Assembly (NCBI RefSeq): GCF_041296385.1
Contig: NC_091014.1
Span: forward strand, 63,744,578-63,808,577
Length of the DNA: 64,000 bases
Direction: 5' to 3'
Source of the DNA: Aphelocoma coerulescens
Lineage: Eukaryota; Chordata; Aves; Passeriformes; Corvidae
The stretch's first letter is position 1. Each line of letters opens with the position of its first letter. The notes below the pieces were generated by a model, which had not been told where the DNA came from, ran no database searches, and saw only the letters and a program-made list of their open reading frames with translations. The position numbers and the translations under genes are program-made. Below, piece after piece: positions 10,894 to 23,220 of the stretch.

Positions 10894-12486
10894 GTCAGCA
10901 ACCCTCTAAGGCTTGGTGTCTTTGGTGACAGATTCTGTGTGAAGGGAAGAAAACATGAAGTTGGGATACTCAGCTCCTCAGGCAATCACTGAGCATGAAA
11001 AGGCTGCACAGATACCTCCTTACAGACGGCAAAATGCCTGAAGCAGAAGCAGCAGGGAGCAGAGGAGGGGCTGGATGTAGGAGCAGCACACGAGGCTAAT
11101 TCCACTGTGTTTCACAGTGACATCTGCTCTCCTGGGCAGCATTCCCAGGAAACAAAAACCTCCTTTCTCATTCATAGTGCATTATCTTCTCTTTCAAAAA
11201 CTGGTCCAGAGACACCTGAATCCTCATTCTGTGATAAAAATCTGCAGAAGTCCTAGCACTGCAGTAAGTGGCAGTAAGAAAGAGAACAAGAAAAGGTATG
11301 GGGTGTTATGCTCATTATTTTCTTGACTGTGGAAAATAATGTCTGTTTATTGAGTCCTCTCCTGCTTCAGAGTGACTCATTGATCTGCTGATGTAGACTG
11401 GGTGCAGGTAGGCTGGGTGGTGGGTTTGACAGCGTTGGCAGGCTGTCACTGTGGCAGGCATGCTGAGAAGGGGAGTGCACTGAGGAGACATCCCAGCGGC
11501 CTGGGGACTGCCAGGACAGCTTCCCACTTTCTGCTGATGACAAGTTACATGGCTGGGGTTGTTCAAAAAAGTCTGATGGAGATGGAAAAACACCATAATG
11601 GAATTTCTACAGTTGTGTTTTATATTCTTCTATTAAGGCTGGTACAGTGACAAGGTGGAAGAGCAGGTCCAACTGAGGCATGCATAGCCATAGAGCCTGG
11701 AGAAGACACAATTTTGGTTTGCCACACAGCCTGCTAGTGAGCTGGGAAGATGGGGAAATAAGGCTGACATCCTGGCTGCTGTAGCCTAGAGCAGGAGGAA
11801 GAGTGGGACTGGAAAAGCAGAGATATCAGTTAGAGAGAATTTGTACAGTGTTGTTGGAACAGGTATGGGTGGAGTCTTATAACAGTCAAGAAAAATAAAA
11901 GAGAAGAAAATGAATGTTCTGGTGGGAGCAAAAACAGATGTTGGTAATCTGTTGTGGTTTAGGTGATCTTTTCCTGCTCTGATTCCTCTCCCAGTTCAGG
12001 AAAGGGATAGTTGTAATAATTTCTTAGGGTCTCAACACACATTGTGTGAACAATTTGTACCACAACATTTTTTTTTTTCGTTTTGGCCCGAAGAGGCCGG
12101 TATGGCCTGGCTGTGGTAAGGAGATGTAATGCAGGGATCATGGTTGAAGAGCTGTTGGTAATTTCTTTAGACAGGTCTAGGTTATGATATTATTAGGCAT
12201 ATTTATAGGCATGTAGCCAAGGAAGGAGAAGCTAACACTTTGCTGAAAGGCCAGTGTGGTGCATCTTGCTTCAGAGCTTCACTATAACACTGGACATTTG
12301 CTTCCAGCTTGCATTAGTAAGAGAGAGCAGTTTATATAGAATATAAAGATAGAAGTTTTCTGAGGCAGTCCCTGAAACATGACCAGGAGACTCCCTTGTG
12401 GAAATCCATTGAGTTTGTTAATCTTGGTCAAAATTGTTTCAAACAGTCAATCAGATGCTCCTTCACATACATCATTTTTCCTTCAG
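10894..12486. other. Putative intron of the PARP12-like locus
   Basis: Contains several acceptor/donor pairs, such as the block ending AGAAAAG/GTATGG at 11297, but none gives a frame with the needed phases and PARP similarity. A T run lies at about 12068-12079. Confidence 0.5.
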
Positions 12487-12524
12487 ACTGGGACCATCCA
12501 GCACTGCCTGAAATAGGATATGAG
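12487..12524 (+). CDS. PARP12-like exon: start of ADP-ribosyltransferase domain (38 bp)
   Basis: A tiny block between a very good acceptor (TTTTTCCTTCAG) and a GAG/GTAAAT donor, phase 1 in and phase 0 out. It encodes WDHPALPEIGYE, which resembles the YWDSSALPDPGF segment that opens the catalytic domain in human PARP12. Entry in phase 1 does not fit the favoured phase 0 donor of the preceding block, so either a later donor is used there, an exon is missed, or the gene is damaged. No following catalytic exon (HGT or YGKG motifs) was recognised. Confidence 0.45.
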
Positions 12525-15500
12525 GTAAATAAATATCTCTTGACACCTTCTCATCAGATTGGGAAAGGTTGTAGTATGTAACAGCTTGCATCAGGTAAAT
12601 CTAAAATACATGCCTGAGTCCAGGAACTGGTTTTATTAGTTTGCAAACATATTACTCCAAAATGTGCAGCTACAAGAGGGACAAGGATGGTTGAGCAGAA
12701 GAGCTTTGTAGGGGACACAGTTTTGTCCATTCACACCATGGTACTGTGTATCAAAATGGCCAGTGCACAGAAATGTTGGTTTATCCCTTGTGCCTTCAGT
12801 TTAACCTAAATGACAGCCGATGATCTGATCTGGAGGTTGAGCCTCAGCGCTCACTATTCACAGGACTGTTTCTCTAAAAATCTGTCATGCTCTTGAATTT
12901 CAAATCAAAGCATGAGCTTTGGGAGACCATCAACTCATTTAGTATTGCTATAATTAGGTTAGGTCTTGTGTGTTTTTAAAACATCAGGCAGAGTGATTAT
13001 AAATAAAGTTGCTTTGATGACTCACTACAGTAACACCAGGGCTTGTCTATGAGGATGAGTCAGTGCACAAGAAAGATAAATGTGCACTTGATATAGAGCA
13101 ACAATTTCACCTTCTCTTTTCCAGCTGGACACCTGTTCTGAAATCCCAGTGCTTTGCTTCAGCTTGCTTAGGATTGCAGATGTTCTCTGCATAGAAGAAA
13201 TGTGCTCCTCAGAGTCCAATAGCTCCTTTGTATTAATGGACAAGCTCTCAGGGGAGGACTTTAGAACATGCTGGGACAGGAGGGAGTGTGAGGGAAGGAC
13301 CATGAACAAGTGAGAGAGGGCTCTGAAAAATCCCAGGCCATGGTTGCCCCCCCAGTGGGTGTTGGCGAGGTCCTTTGGGAGTGACCAGGGAGGTGTAACC
13401 AAAAGTGTTGTAACCCCTTGGTCTGTGTTGCATGAAGTTTTTTTCCAGCCAGTGGCAAATAGAGGCAAATTGAAAACCTACTTCAGCAGACAAGGATCGC
13501 AGAATCCACAGGGTCTGGAGGATTCGAAGCCTGACACTTCGGCAACATTTCCAGCTGTTTGTATCCACTTTACTTCATTCCCCTGGGTGGCAGTGGAGCC
13601 ATTCACATACTGGCCAGGCCCCCATCCCATTCTTGCAGTGTGTGGGTGGTTCCCCCTTGGCAGAAGGCAAACCCTCTTCCACACAGCCCCGGATCCCAGG
13701 CGCATTCCTCAGGAGCCGACCACTCCGATTCTCTGATTTATGATGGAAAAATAACCAAATCCAAAAGTGGGAGGGGAGATGAGGAAAAGGGGTTGGGGCC
13801 CTGTGGAATTAGATCTGGGTTTATAGAAAATTTATGTTTTAATTAGGAAAGCCCAGCAACTGAAAAGATTTTTTTTATAATGATGGCTATTATAAACCTG
13901 GGGTTTATACTTGGGGTGCATTCAAATTTTGTTTTGTAAGTCTGGTTTTATATAAGACATTGTTAAAACTATCAGATTCTATGACCTTTTTTAGGAAAAA
14001 AAATCAGCAAACCACTTTAAGTTCAAGTTGTACATACCCTCCCTGTTGGTAGAACAACATGAGTTGGGGGAATGTTTTCTTTACTGTTTGGCTTCTTGCA
14101 ACTGTCATGTTCTCATTCACAATGGAGAAGGCCAGAATTTTTTTTTTTTTCTGAAATCTGAGAGGTTGATTAACCACAGCCAGAGGAGTGAGAGGACTGT
14201 TTCCCCAGGGTATGGAAGACCTACATTTAATTCCATCCTTGAATGGAACCTGAAGTTCCCTGTTTTGGGTGCCTACCACTATCATTTCACAAATGGAGAG
14301 AGAACAGGATAGGATCACTTGGGCTCAAGGGTAGTAACCAGAGATGCCAGTCCAGATCTGAAGTTTTCCAAGGAAAAAACAGCACCAAAACAGAATGTTC
14401 CTGGAAAAAAAGAAGTGGTTCCAGTTGGCATGAGCATTTTCTACAAATTCAGAAAAAGCATTTAGTCAAAACCCTGGTGGATTGATTCTTTGTTTTGTAG
14501 GTATAATGTGTAGTTTTACACATTTTCTTGTGTCAAACTTGATCACAATTGAACAGAGCATGTGAAATTAGGAGACAGGTTTGATTTAAAGGCCACTGAT
14601 GGGATAGGTATAACTTTTTAAATGAATTCTACCCCTCTCATAGAGAGAGAGACTGAAAATGTTTCAATACAAATGACCCCTTCAGTTCTTCTCTGAGGAC
14701 ATGTATGCTGGATTTTCAGAAAATGTGGTCTGCTTGTTGGCCAGTGTTTTGTCAGAAAAACTGTGGTCTGATGCCAAAACATAGAGTGTTATTTCTGTTG
14801 TTACTTAGAGTTCAGGGCTGCAGAAGAGCATGAGAGAGCAATGTTTGACCTGTGATCTAGTTTCTTTATCCCTGGATGAGATGTGACTGGCATCTACCAC
14901 ATTTTTTTAATTCTCTTCTTCCACATCAAGACAATATTGTATTTCTGCATTAGGTTCTGTTATACTAGCAAAGTTTATTTTAAATATATCTGAAGCACAG
15001 CGTTTTCCTGTAGGTAGAAAGAGTACATGGAAAAGAGAAGCCCGGGCAGGAGGTGAATGAGTATCTCCTGTTCCACAGTACAAATCCATCTGATATGCCT
15101 GCTGTCTGTAAGCAGAATTTCAACTGAAGGATCTCTGTGAGGCTCATGGGAGTGTAGGGAAAGGGTACAAGGACATGGAATGTGTCTGCATCAGAATTCT
15201 TGGGGGGGTTTCCAGAGTGCAGGGAAAATGCTGTGCTTCTTACTGTGTGGGTTTGATCCTACCTCTTTAGATTTTTTATAAGCAGTAAAGCAACAAAAAT
15301 CAATAATGAAAGCTGCTAGATCAGCCCCATGTGTTGATGCCTTAAAACAAACTCAAGCAGAATCACCTGGCAAGGGAGCTACCTGGGAAGGAAGGAGAAG
15401 AAGGTGCTTGTTGAGGAGTTGGCTGCCAAAATACTGGTAATTGATATTTGTTACTTTGGTTATGCATTTTCTTACCCATGTTTTTTAACGATTCCTAGGA

Positions 15501-17349
15501 AGCTGCTTTTCTAGAGATGCCACTTGTTCCCACTGATGCTGTCCATCCAGCACAGACCACCACAGTATGTTTGTAAGTGAAGTTCATGTTGGAGATTTTG
15601 TTCAGGGAAACCATGACTACCACTGCCTTCCAACCAGATCTGAGATTTCAGACATTTGAACTGCTGTGTGGATAATGAAAAAGAAATCCTTCCATCTTTG
15701 TCATTTTTGAGAAGCACCAGATTTACCTGGCATACATCTTGTAGGATATGCATTTATCCTGATAAAGATGATGTCAGAGGTAACAATGTCTCACCTGGAA
15801 ATAACACTTCAAGGTTCACCTTTTTTGAACTCTGTGTTGCATATAAGAACCTCATATCTGACATTCAGCTATACTGCAGCTGTTTCACTCACAGGAAGGA
15901 AACTACAAGTATAACTTATGGAATGGCTGAGTCCACTAGGAGAGTTGTTTTCCTTCTAAACAGGCTGGTAGCAGTTAAATCATAATAAATAATACAACCA
16001 TTGCAGCGTGGCGATGATTTGGATACAAGTGCAATATAGATTTAAATGTGCATTGTGGTTAATTTCTAAAACTAATTGCTTCCATGTAAAGTACGGTACA
16101 CAAGTAGATGTTTTTTAGGACGTACTTGGGGAAATGAATATAGAAATGGGGAAAATGGAGTATAAAAAGCATGTTTGAGGGGTGACTCTCTGGAGTTGTT
16201 TTTCCATGGAGAGAAGATCATCAGCATTTTGTCAGTGTAAGAAATGTAGACAATAGGCTCTGAGCTGTTTTTGTCCTGTGGTTTGGCTGCTTCAAATTTT
16301 GTGGCGAAAAAAGGCTTTCAGATCATATCCTAAAGGACTGTTACATCATGTTCCCTAATTTCTCTGCTGGTCCCATTTGGTTATCTTGCAATAAGAATCA
16401 TAAGGGCTTTAATTCAGATGGAAAACAAAATATTCCTGGATAACGAAGAAGCAAATGACTCATTGATCTTCCTCAGCTTGCCTTGGCTATTGATTTTGTC
16501 CTGGAGCCAGAATGATGAGACCCATCTCCACATAACCCTTCTGCGAGAGCAGGTAGATGCCACAGCCTGTAGTGCAGTCCAGTTGTGCCACAAATCAAAA
16601 CCACAATCATTTCCTGCTCTTCTAGAAAGAGTGAAGTTGTTATTTTGCCAGTGCCCTCCTGAACCAGGCTGGGCTGGGGTCTCACTTTGAAGTGCTTACA
16701 CAACCTCCCTCCCAAAACTTGAAGGCTGAGTGTGAAAGATTCCTTGGATTCACAGTGGGATGTTGTGGTGGATTTCTCTCTGGTGCTGCCACGCAGGTGG
16801 GCAGCAGCCTGCTGTGTGCCTGGCCCGCCCATGTAGAGGGCAGTATTTGGATGTTAAACTGGGTCTGTTGGGGAGCAGTGGTGGTGCCATTGCAGGCAGC
16901 TGTTGCTCAGTTTTTGCTCACGGTGAGGGAAGAGCAAGTAATTTAAGGCTGAGGCGACAGCGAGCTCTCCTGTGCTTGCCTGAGGGTCAGTCATGGGCCA
17001 GCTGGAAGCAGCTCCCTTCAGTTCTGCCCTGGTGCCAGCCCTTACACTCAGCCATCCCCCGTGTGCAGCCCTGGCCCCTGTGGGAGCACTTCAGGAGACC
17101 CATAAAGGGGCCAGGGGTGCAAGGCACCATGGCTGCTTTGAGTCATGTTCACTCTGCTGGGAATGAGGTCTCCCACTCTTGCCCAGAGCTGAGTTTGGGG
17201 TCATAATGTTGGAAACACCTGAGTGTTGGTGGCCCCCATCCTGGCCAGCCACTGGGAAACACTGTGAGGAGGAGTTCTGCAGCCTCTGCCAGCGGGTAAC
17301 CCTGGGAATGTAGGAAAATGATACTAGAAAACATCATGGGAAGCCCATA
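12525..17349. other. Intergenic or long intron; no PARP catalytic exon found
   Basis: Scanned by eye for the HGT, YGKG and YPEY motifs of an ADP-ribosyltransferase domain without success. A patch at 13340-13740 is richer in GC and CpG and open in several frames (130 codons plus, 147 codons minus) but matches no family I know; a degraded retroelement is possible. The rest is ordinary. Confidence 0.5.
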
Positions 17350-17473
17350 ACTAACGTTGGGGATGGAGTTTGCTTTGTTCCCTGATTGCTCTCGGGACTT
17401 CTCACCCGGTTTTTCTGTGTGAAGTCTGCCAGTTCCTCTGGTGACACTCTGTCCCAGACCAGAGCTTCCCTGA

Positions 17474-17788
17474 ATTTAGGTCAAGAAAAGCAGGGGTATT
17501 GCAGCTGCTGAAGTTGAATCCCCACCATACCATGCCACCAGCAGTGAGGAAGGCCATGGTGAGCTGAGTAATGGCACACAGCAGTGTCCCACCAGGGCTG
17601 TGGAGCCAGTTCCTGCAGCAGTGAGCGGTGAGACACAGGGGCTCTGTGAGGGGTGGCTGCTGGCACGGCCACCTCCTTGCCACCCTGCAGGCTGACACTG
17701 GTGGTGGCTGTTTTGAATTACCCTGCTGCTGCTTGACATTTCTCTGGGGGACTGAGAAGTACCCCAGTGATGTGTGCTGCAGCTGGGA
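17474..17788. repeat. 315-bp repeat, copy 2
   Basis: Partner of 615-929. Similarity ends abruptly on the right after CAGCTGGGA, where the two copies become unrelated. On the left it fades into a diverged stretch that begins near 17350. The minus-strand frame continues beyond the core to 18025. Confidence 0.85.
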
Positions 17789-19444
17789 CGGATGAGAGAT
17801 TGTTCTGCCATCTGAACTTTCAGCTCTTTTCATATTTTCTGTAGGAAATCCCCAAACTAAATTAGCCCCTGGACTGGACTGTTGCATTTGGTTTAATTCC
17901 ACTGTCTTATGTTTCTGAGGGGAGTTGGGGGATTTCATCAGAAACTGAAGGTTTTTCTCATGCAAACTAGTGAGCTCATCAGCAGCTTCGTGGACATAAT
18001 AGATGTGTTTGCCATGTCTAAGCACAGGCCTTTTGAAATCAGAAGGTAAAGGTGAATTGGAAGGGGTGATATTTACTAGACAACTCTTCCACTTGTTGAT
18101 AAGATTGTTCTTTTAACTTTCCAATTATCAGCATGCCAAATCCAAATCTGTTCTTGCTCCTCTAGCTCACCTGTCCTGCTAGGTGGTATTGGGGTTTGCT
18201 GGGATGTAGGTGCTTTGTGTTGCACTGTTATCAAATCTCATGTTCCTCCCCCTGAGGTGTTCCTGTCTGTTTGGATAGCCAACATTTCACTTCTGTGCAG
18301 TGACAGCCTGAGGACCCCATTTCACTGATTGAGTAGTTTCTGACCAAGGGCTGGAGGTGCACGAGTGTGGGTATCTGAGATGGACTCGTGCCATTACTGG
18401 GTACAAATATATTCTCTGCAATGCAGAACACCCCTAAGGGATTTTAGTTAACTGCTTCCTGTGACTGACTGCACACATGGGAGTCTGGTGTTACGTTTTG
18501 TATGGAAGTCACTTTTTGGATTCCCCGTTTAACAAAAACTCCCTGCTTTGACAGGCTCCTAACAGAGCAAACACTGTTAGTGAAAGCCCATGCATGCAAA
18601 CTACTCCTTCCTTCCAGCTCTGTTTTTAAACCTTGTAACTCCAAATCCAGCCACCTAATTTCATGTTTTTCTGAAGCTGAGGAGGGAGATGACTATAATT
18701 CAATTTCACAAAATGCTATTGGGCAGAGCATTTTGTATTTTTGAATGTGCAAACTCTTCTTTGCTAGTGAAGTGCTGGAGGACTGAATGTAATATCGTGC
18801 TATTTGCATCTTCCTTGCTGTCTGGCAAGCTTTTACATGAGGGGTATCACACTATCACACCATTAGAGCACACTGTCCCTTCACATGATCAAGTCCCAAA
18901 GGGGCTATTATAAATTTACTGTTATATATTGATTCAATTATTGTGTCACAAAGGTAAGAAGTGACTTCTGTTTTTTTGTGGTGGAGAAGGAAGTGAAGGA
19001 GATAGACTTTGACCATTACTGGGGAATGAATACCTGCTGGGCATAGATGGCACAGCTGGCTGCATTACACTTACTGGAAGAGGATTTTGTGTCTGACAAG
19101 TAGATAAGATGTTGTTTAACCACCAGGAAAACCCCATGTATCTTAAAATGATTACTTATTTACCCACCCCACAAATAACTCACTGCGTCCCTATACACAA
19201 AGAAATGACTGTGATAAATGTAACTGTTTTCACTGCATGGGATTTATAACGCTCATGGGAAAAAATTGCTTTTGGTTCCTGCAGGTCTAGGTAAGCTTTC
19301 TGCAGGTTTAGGTAAGGTTCATAGAAAATGCTCTGGTTTAGTATTGGGGTGTCATATCATGGTGCCCCTTTTCTGGCACCAAGTATAGCTTGGAAGTTCA
19401 AAAAAGACCTTAGAACAATTAAAATTCCCTTTGAAATATTTATT

Positions 19445-19485
19445 GGGGGGGGGGGGGGGGGGGGGGAAGAGAAGAGAAGAGAAGT
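19445..19485 (+). repeat. G(22) run followed by GAAGA repeats
   Basis: Twenty-two uninterrupted G, then about four GAAGA-type units. Such a run could fold as a G-quadruplex, and is also a place where sequencing length errors are common. It sits in intergenic DNA with no gene close by. Confidence 0.9.
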
Positions 19486-22400
19486 ACTTAAGGAACCAGA
19501 AGGCAAAGCAGAAAGAGAAAGAAATCCAGTGGATTTTATGTCGATTTCAGGATCTCCTTTTCACTCTTTGAATTGTCTCAATATTTTTTTTTTTTTGTAA
19601 AACATGCCTCCATCCCAAAGCTATGCCATCAACAGTCCTCCAGTCATTTTTTATAGTGAGGTGGCAGTCAGAGCAAGATTAAGGTAGTTTAATATTATCC
19701 CTTTTTAATTTAATTACTATTCATTATCAAATACTCTGTTGTTGCTGCAGAGAATTGCAGCTCTGGTCCATATTTTTCTCTTGGATGCAGTTAACTGTTC
19801 AGGGTAAAATTAAGCTCCATCAGTTGAGTTCTGTACTTTAGACTAAAACATGAAAGAGCAACACTAAATCCCCTCAAACCTCTGCCCTCTCAAAATTGCT
19901 AGCAGGTTAGAAAGCTGACTCAAATGTTGGGTTTGGCCCAGAAAGCTGACTCAGGTGGAATTGCTGAAGGTCAAAGCCTTTGCCAGGATGCCACCTGCAT
20001 GAACAGCACCAATTAGATGTTCTATCTTGTGTGAATTACTCAACTCATTTGCTGGTATTAAAATGTAGGTGTTGAGATGGCTATCACTGATGCCACCAGT
20101 GTGGAAAGTTCTTTGAATATAAAGACTGGATATGCAAAGTCGAAATTTACAGCAGCAAATTTTAGATTTTCAGCAACCCTCCCTAGTTTTCAGGAAATAA
20201 GGAATCAAGTTTTTTAAAGCTGAAATTGAATAGAAGCAAAGTTCCCATGAAGCAGCCAGAAGCATTTATTTGTGTGCTTCCTTGACACTTATTATTTACA
20301 GCTGGTCCCCTCCACAGCACCTTGGAGACAGCAGATACCTAAATGTGAGCTGGACCCTGAGGTCTGAGGTACTTCAAGCACATTCATTAATATGTCATTG
20401 TGGCTGTTCTAAATGAGTTTGCTTTGCTATCAGATACTGCAACATGAGCACAAAGCACTGCCTATTTTCAGAAGGTACAGGGTGTGTAAAGACAAGCACC
20501 TTAGATAAGATAAGCAAGACAATCTAAATGTCAATATTTAGAAAATGCATCCCCATCAAATACACCAAAATAATACTGTTCTTTAAAGTGCACCCCTCAG
20601 TCTCTACTGTTGTTCAGTTGGTTCATTGTTCAGAAATCCTTGGATATTCCATAGACCAGAGGCTGAGATTCAACTGATCGTTGCACAGAAAGGAGTGCAG
20701 GGTCTAAATAAATCTGAAATGGTTTTAATATACCAAGGACCTAATCATGCTTAATTTCCTTTGGTACGTACATGAAATTTTCTTTCTCATCCCGTTGGTT
20801 CCAGTAAGCCTCTCTGTTCTTGGTTGTGAATATTCTCTGCACACTGTTTGTTTCTTGTACAGGTTACAAATGTGTTGTCTTTACACAACTTTTACTGCAT
20901 CATAGTTATTATCAGAAGGAAAGGGAAGGATATTTCAACACACACTAAAATAAGTATTGGGGTTTTTTCAAATTTGAACATATTGCAAAGACACTGCAAT
21001 TTACTTAATTACTATGAATTAACTCTAAATTTTTATTTGAATAAATTCTGGAACTACTTTAGTTTTATAGTAGCACACACTAAATACATAAGCATGTAAA
21101 ATTTTTCAGCCTTGACAGGGACAACCCTTTTAGCTGAAGAAATTGATCATTCAGTTTTTGATTTTTTCCCCAAGGATTTTCTCTCCAAGGATTTAACAAC
21201 ATACAGACCTTAATAAATGACAGAGACAAACATCTGTCCTTAAATAGCAGCAATTTCTTCTGCCAATAAAATTGGTTTTCTTCCCCTGCACTGAGCCATG
21301 AGTTGGCAACACAAGGGCTGGGTGAGCAGAAGACAGCACACAGAGAGACCCCCATTTATTTAGACTGGGGATTACCATCTGGTTTTCTGCTCCTGCCACA
21401 AAATGAGTCCTAATAACAGTGGGGGGGTGGTGTGTGCTCAAAACACAGAAAGAACACAACGTCCTTTCTCTAGCTGAGCAGGTCTTGTAATTTTTTTTTT
21501 AACAGTATTTTAAAATACTCAATCCCTTTTTAGCAGGATGTATGTTCTTTGCCTCTTTAATTGGTCTTATTTTGCAAAGTTGAGTGAGAAGAAGTCCTGT
21601 GGCTTAGGTCACACTCATCTGGATATTATTTCCTAATGCTTCTGACAAACAAATTAGTGAGTGCCCCCCTAGAAAGAATTAACGAGGATTCCCAGTTCAC
21701 TATACATTTATTGAACTAATGGCTACGTTTGCTTTGGGTTTCTTAGTTTGGCCAAGGCCTTCAAAAGTGATACTACTGATCCGAATTTTGTGTGCCACTG
21801 AAATGATGGCTCTGGCCACTTCACTTGCCATTTGCCTCAGTTGCTTAGCAACTGTGACAATGGCCCATCGGATCGTCAGTGTCTCTGAAGGGTTTTGAAA
21901 ACTTAGTGGTTCATGCCTGCTGGCCACTTTAGTACCTGCTTGTCTTTCTAGTTGCAACGCCCTTTAAAAGTAAACAAGAGGTTATCTTTGTGTTTCAAAA
22001 AGCCTAGCCTGTAGTGCACCTAGTCTGTCTTCCACAGACATGTTTTGGATTTTAGCATCTCAGCGCAGTGCTCTTCCTTTTATTTTAACTCCTCTCTAAT
22101 CTCTAGAATAGGGCACTTTCTTACCTCTTGTCCTCCCTCCCTTCCACTCACCATGGTTTTATTTTCTCTATTTTCTGACCATTAAAAATCTTAATTGTAG
22201 ATTTTTAGATTAATTCTAAGACTTTGTATGCAATGATAGGTACTTTTCTTTCTAAACAGTTTTGAGTAAGCTTGTATTTAGATAGGTACGCATATAATGT
22301 GAATGTTAGTACATATTAACACAAACTTTTCTCCAAATGAAGCCTGATTTGCAGTTTTTTAGTGAAAAATACATTTCCTGATACACTGTTAGGATTTTAC

Positions 22401-23179
22401 ATTTCTATGTGAATGAACCTGAGAGTACATGAGAACTTAGGATAAATCCTGAGATCCAGGCATAAGTCAGATCCTATTTCCTTTAAAGCCTAGAAGGAGT
22501 GGATTAATATCCCAACATGAGTAAGGGGGCTGTGACATACTTGGCCTGGTTTGGGAAACAGAGAGTTTCTGCTTATATAAGCTCAGGATCATCAAAAGCT
22601 TATTTTCCACCCAGGGCCTCCTTGCACTCCTTCATCTTTCCCAGAGAATGGTGAGGGAGGAAATTTGCATTTGTAACTGTGGACCAGCTCTCACAATGCA
22701 GCCACATCATCTAATTTTCTTGATCAGAGCCTGAGCCAAACCCATTGCTCTCTCCCTCAGTGGAGCAGGAACTTTGTTTGCTGCCATCCCTATCCATAGG
22801 AGTCTGATAGTAGCAACAGTTTTCTGGGGAAAACTCTGTGGTGCAAGCAGGGCTTTCCCAGTGCAAACAAGGCTGCCCAGCCATGATGTGTGGAACTGGG
22901 TGCTGGGAACCAACCCTTCAGGCCTGGGGGCTGTTTTAATGAAATAGCCAAGGAGGGCATACAGGAAACACCTTCCTTAGTGCTTCTTTCTGTACAAGTC
23001 CCCTGCTACCTCGCCAGGGTTGACATCCTGGAAGCAGCAGCAGCACAGTACTCCAAGGGCTTGTCCTGCTGTAGTATGTTTCATAGGAAAAGAAGGGTAA
23101 AACAAAACAGACAACAATAATTGCAAAATATCCCTGCTCAGAAATGAGACAAACTGCCAGAGAGCTCTTATGCAAAATC

Positions 23180-23220
23180 AAAAAAAAAAAAAAAAAGAAA
23201 AAAAAAAAAAAAAAGAAAAA
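23180..23220 (+). repeat. Poly(A) tract with two G interruptions
   Basis: About forty bases of A broken by G at 23197 and 23215. It could be a retroposon tail, but the sequence upstream is not recognised as a LINE or processed gene. Confidence 0.85.

Noticed and set aside
11166..11297. Candidate missing exon of the PARP12-like gene with a strong AGAAAAG/GTATGG donor.
   Set aside because: The two frames that would fit the neighbouring phases contain stops, and the open frame has no PARP similarity.
12624..12800. Open stretch after a GAGTCCAG acceptor, phase 0, tried as the exon following 12487-12524.
   Set aside because: The translation has no similarity to the PARP catalytic domain and no donor was evident before the stop.
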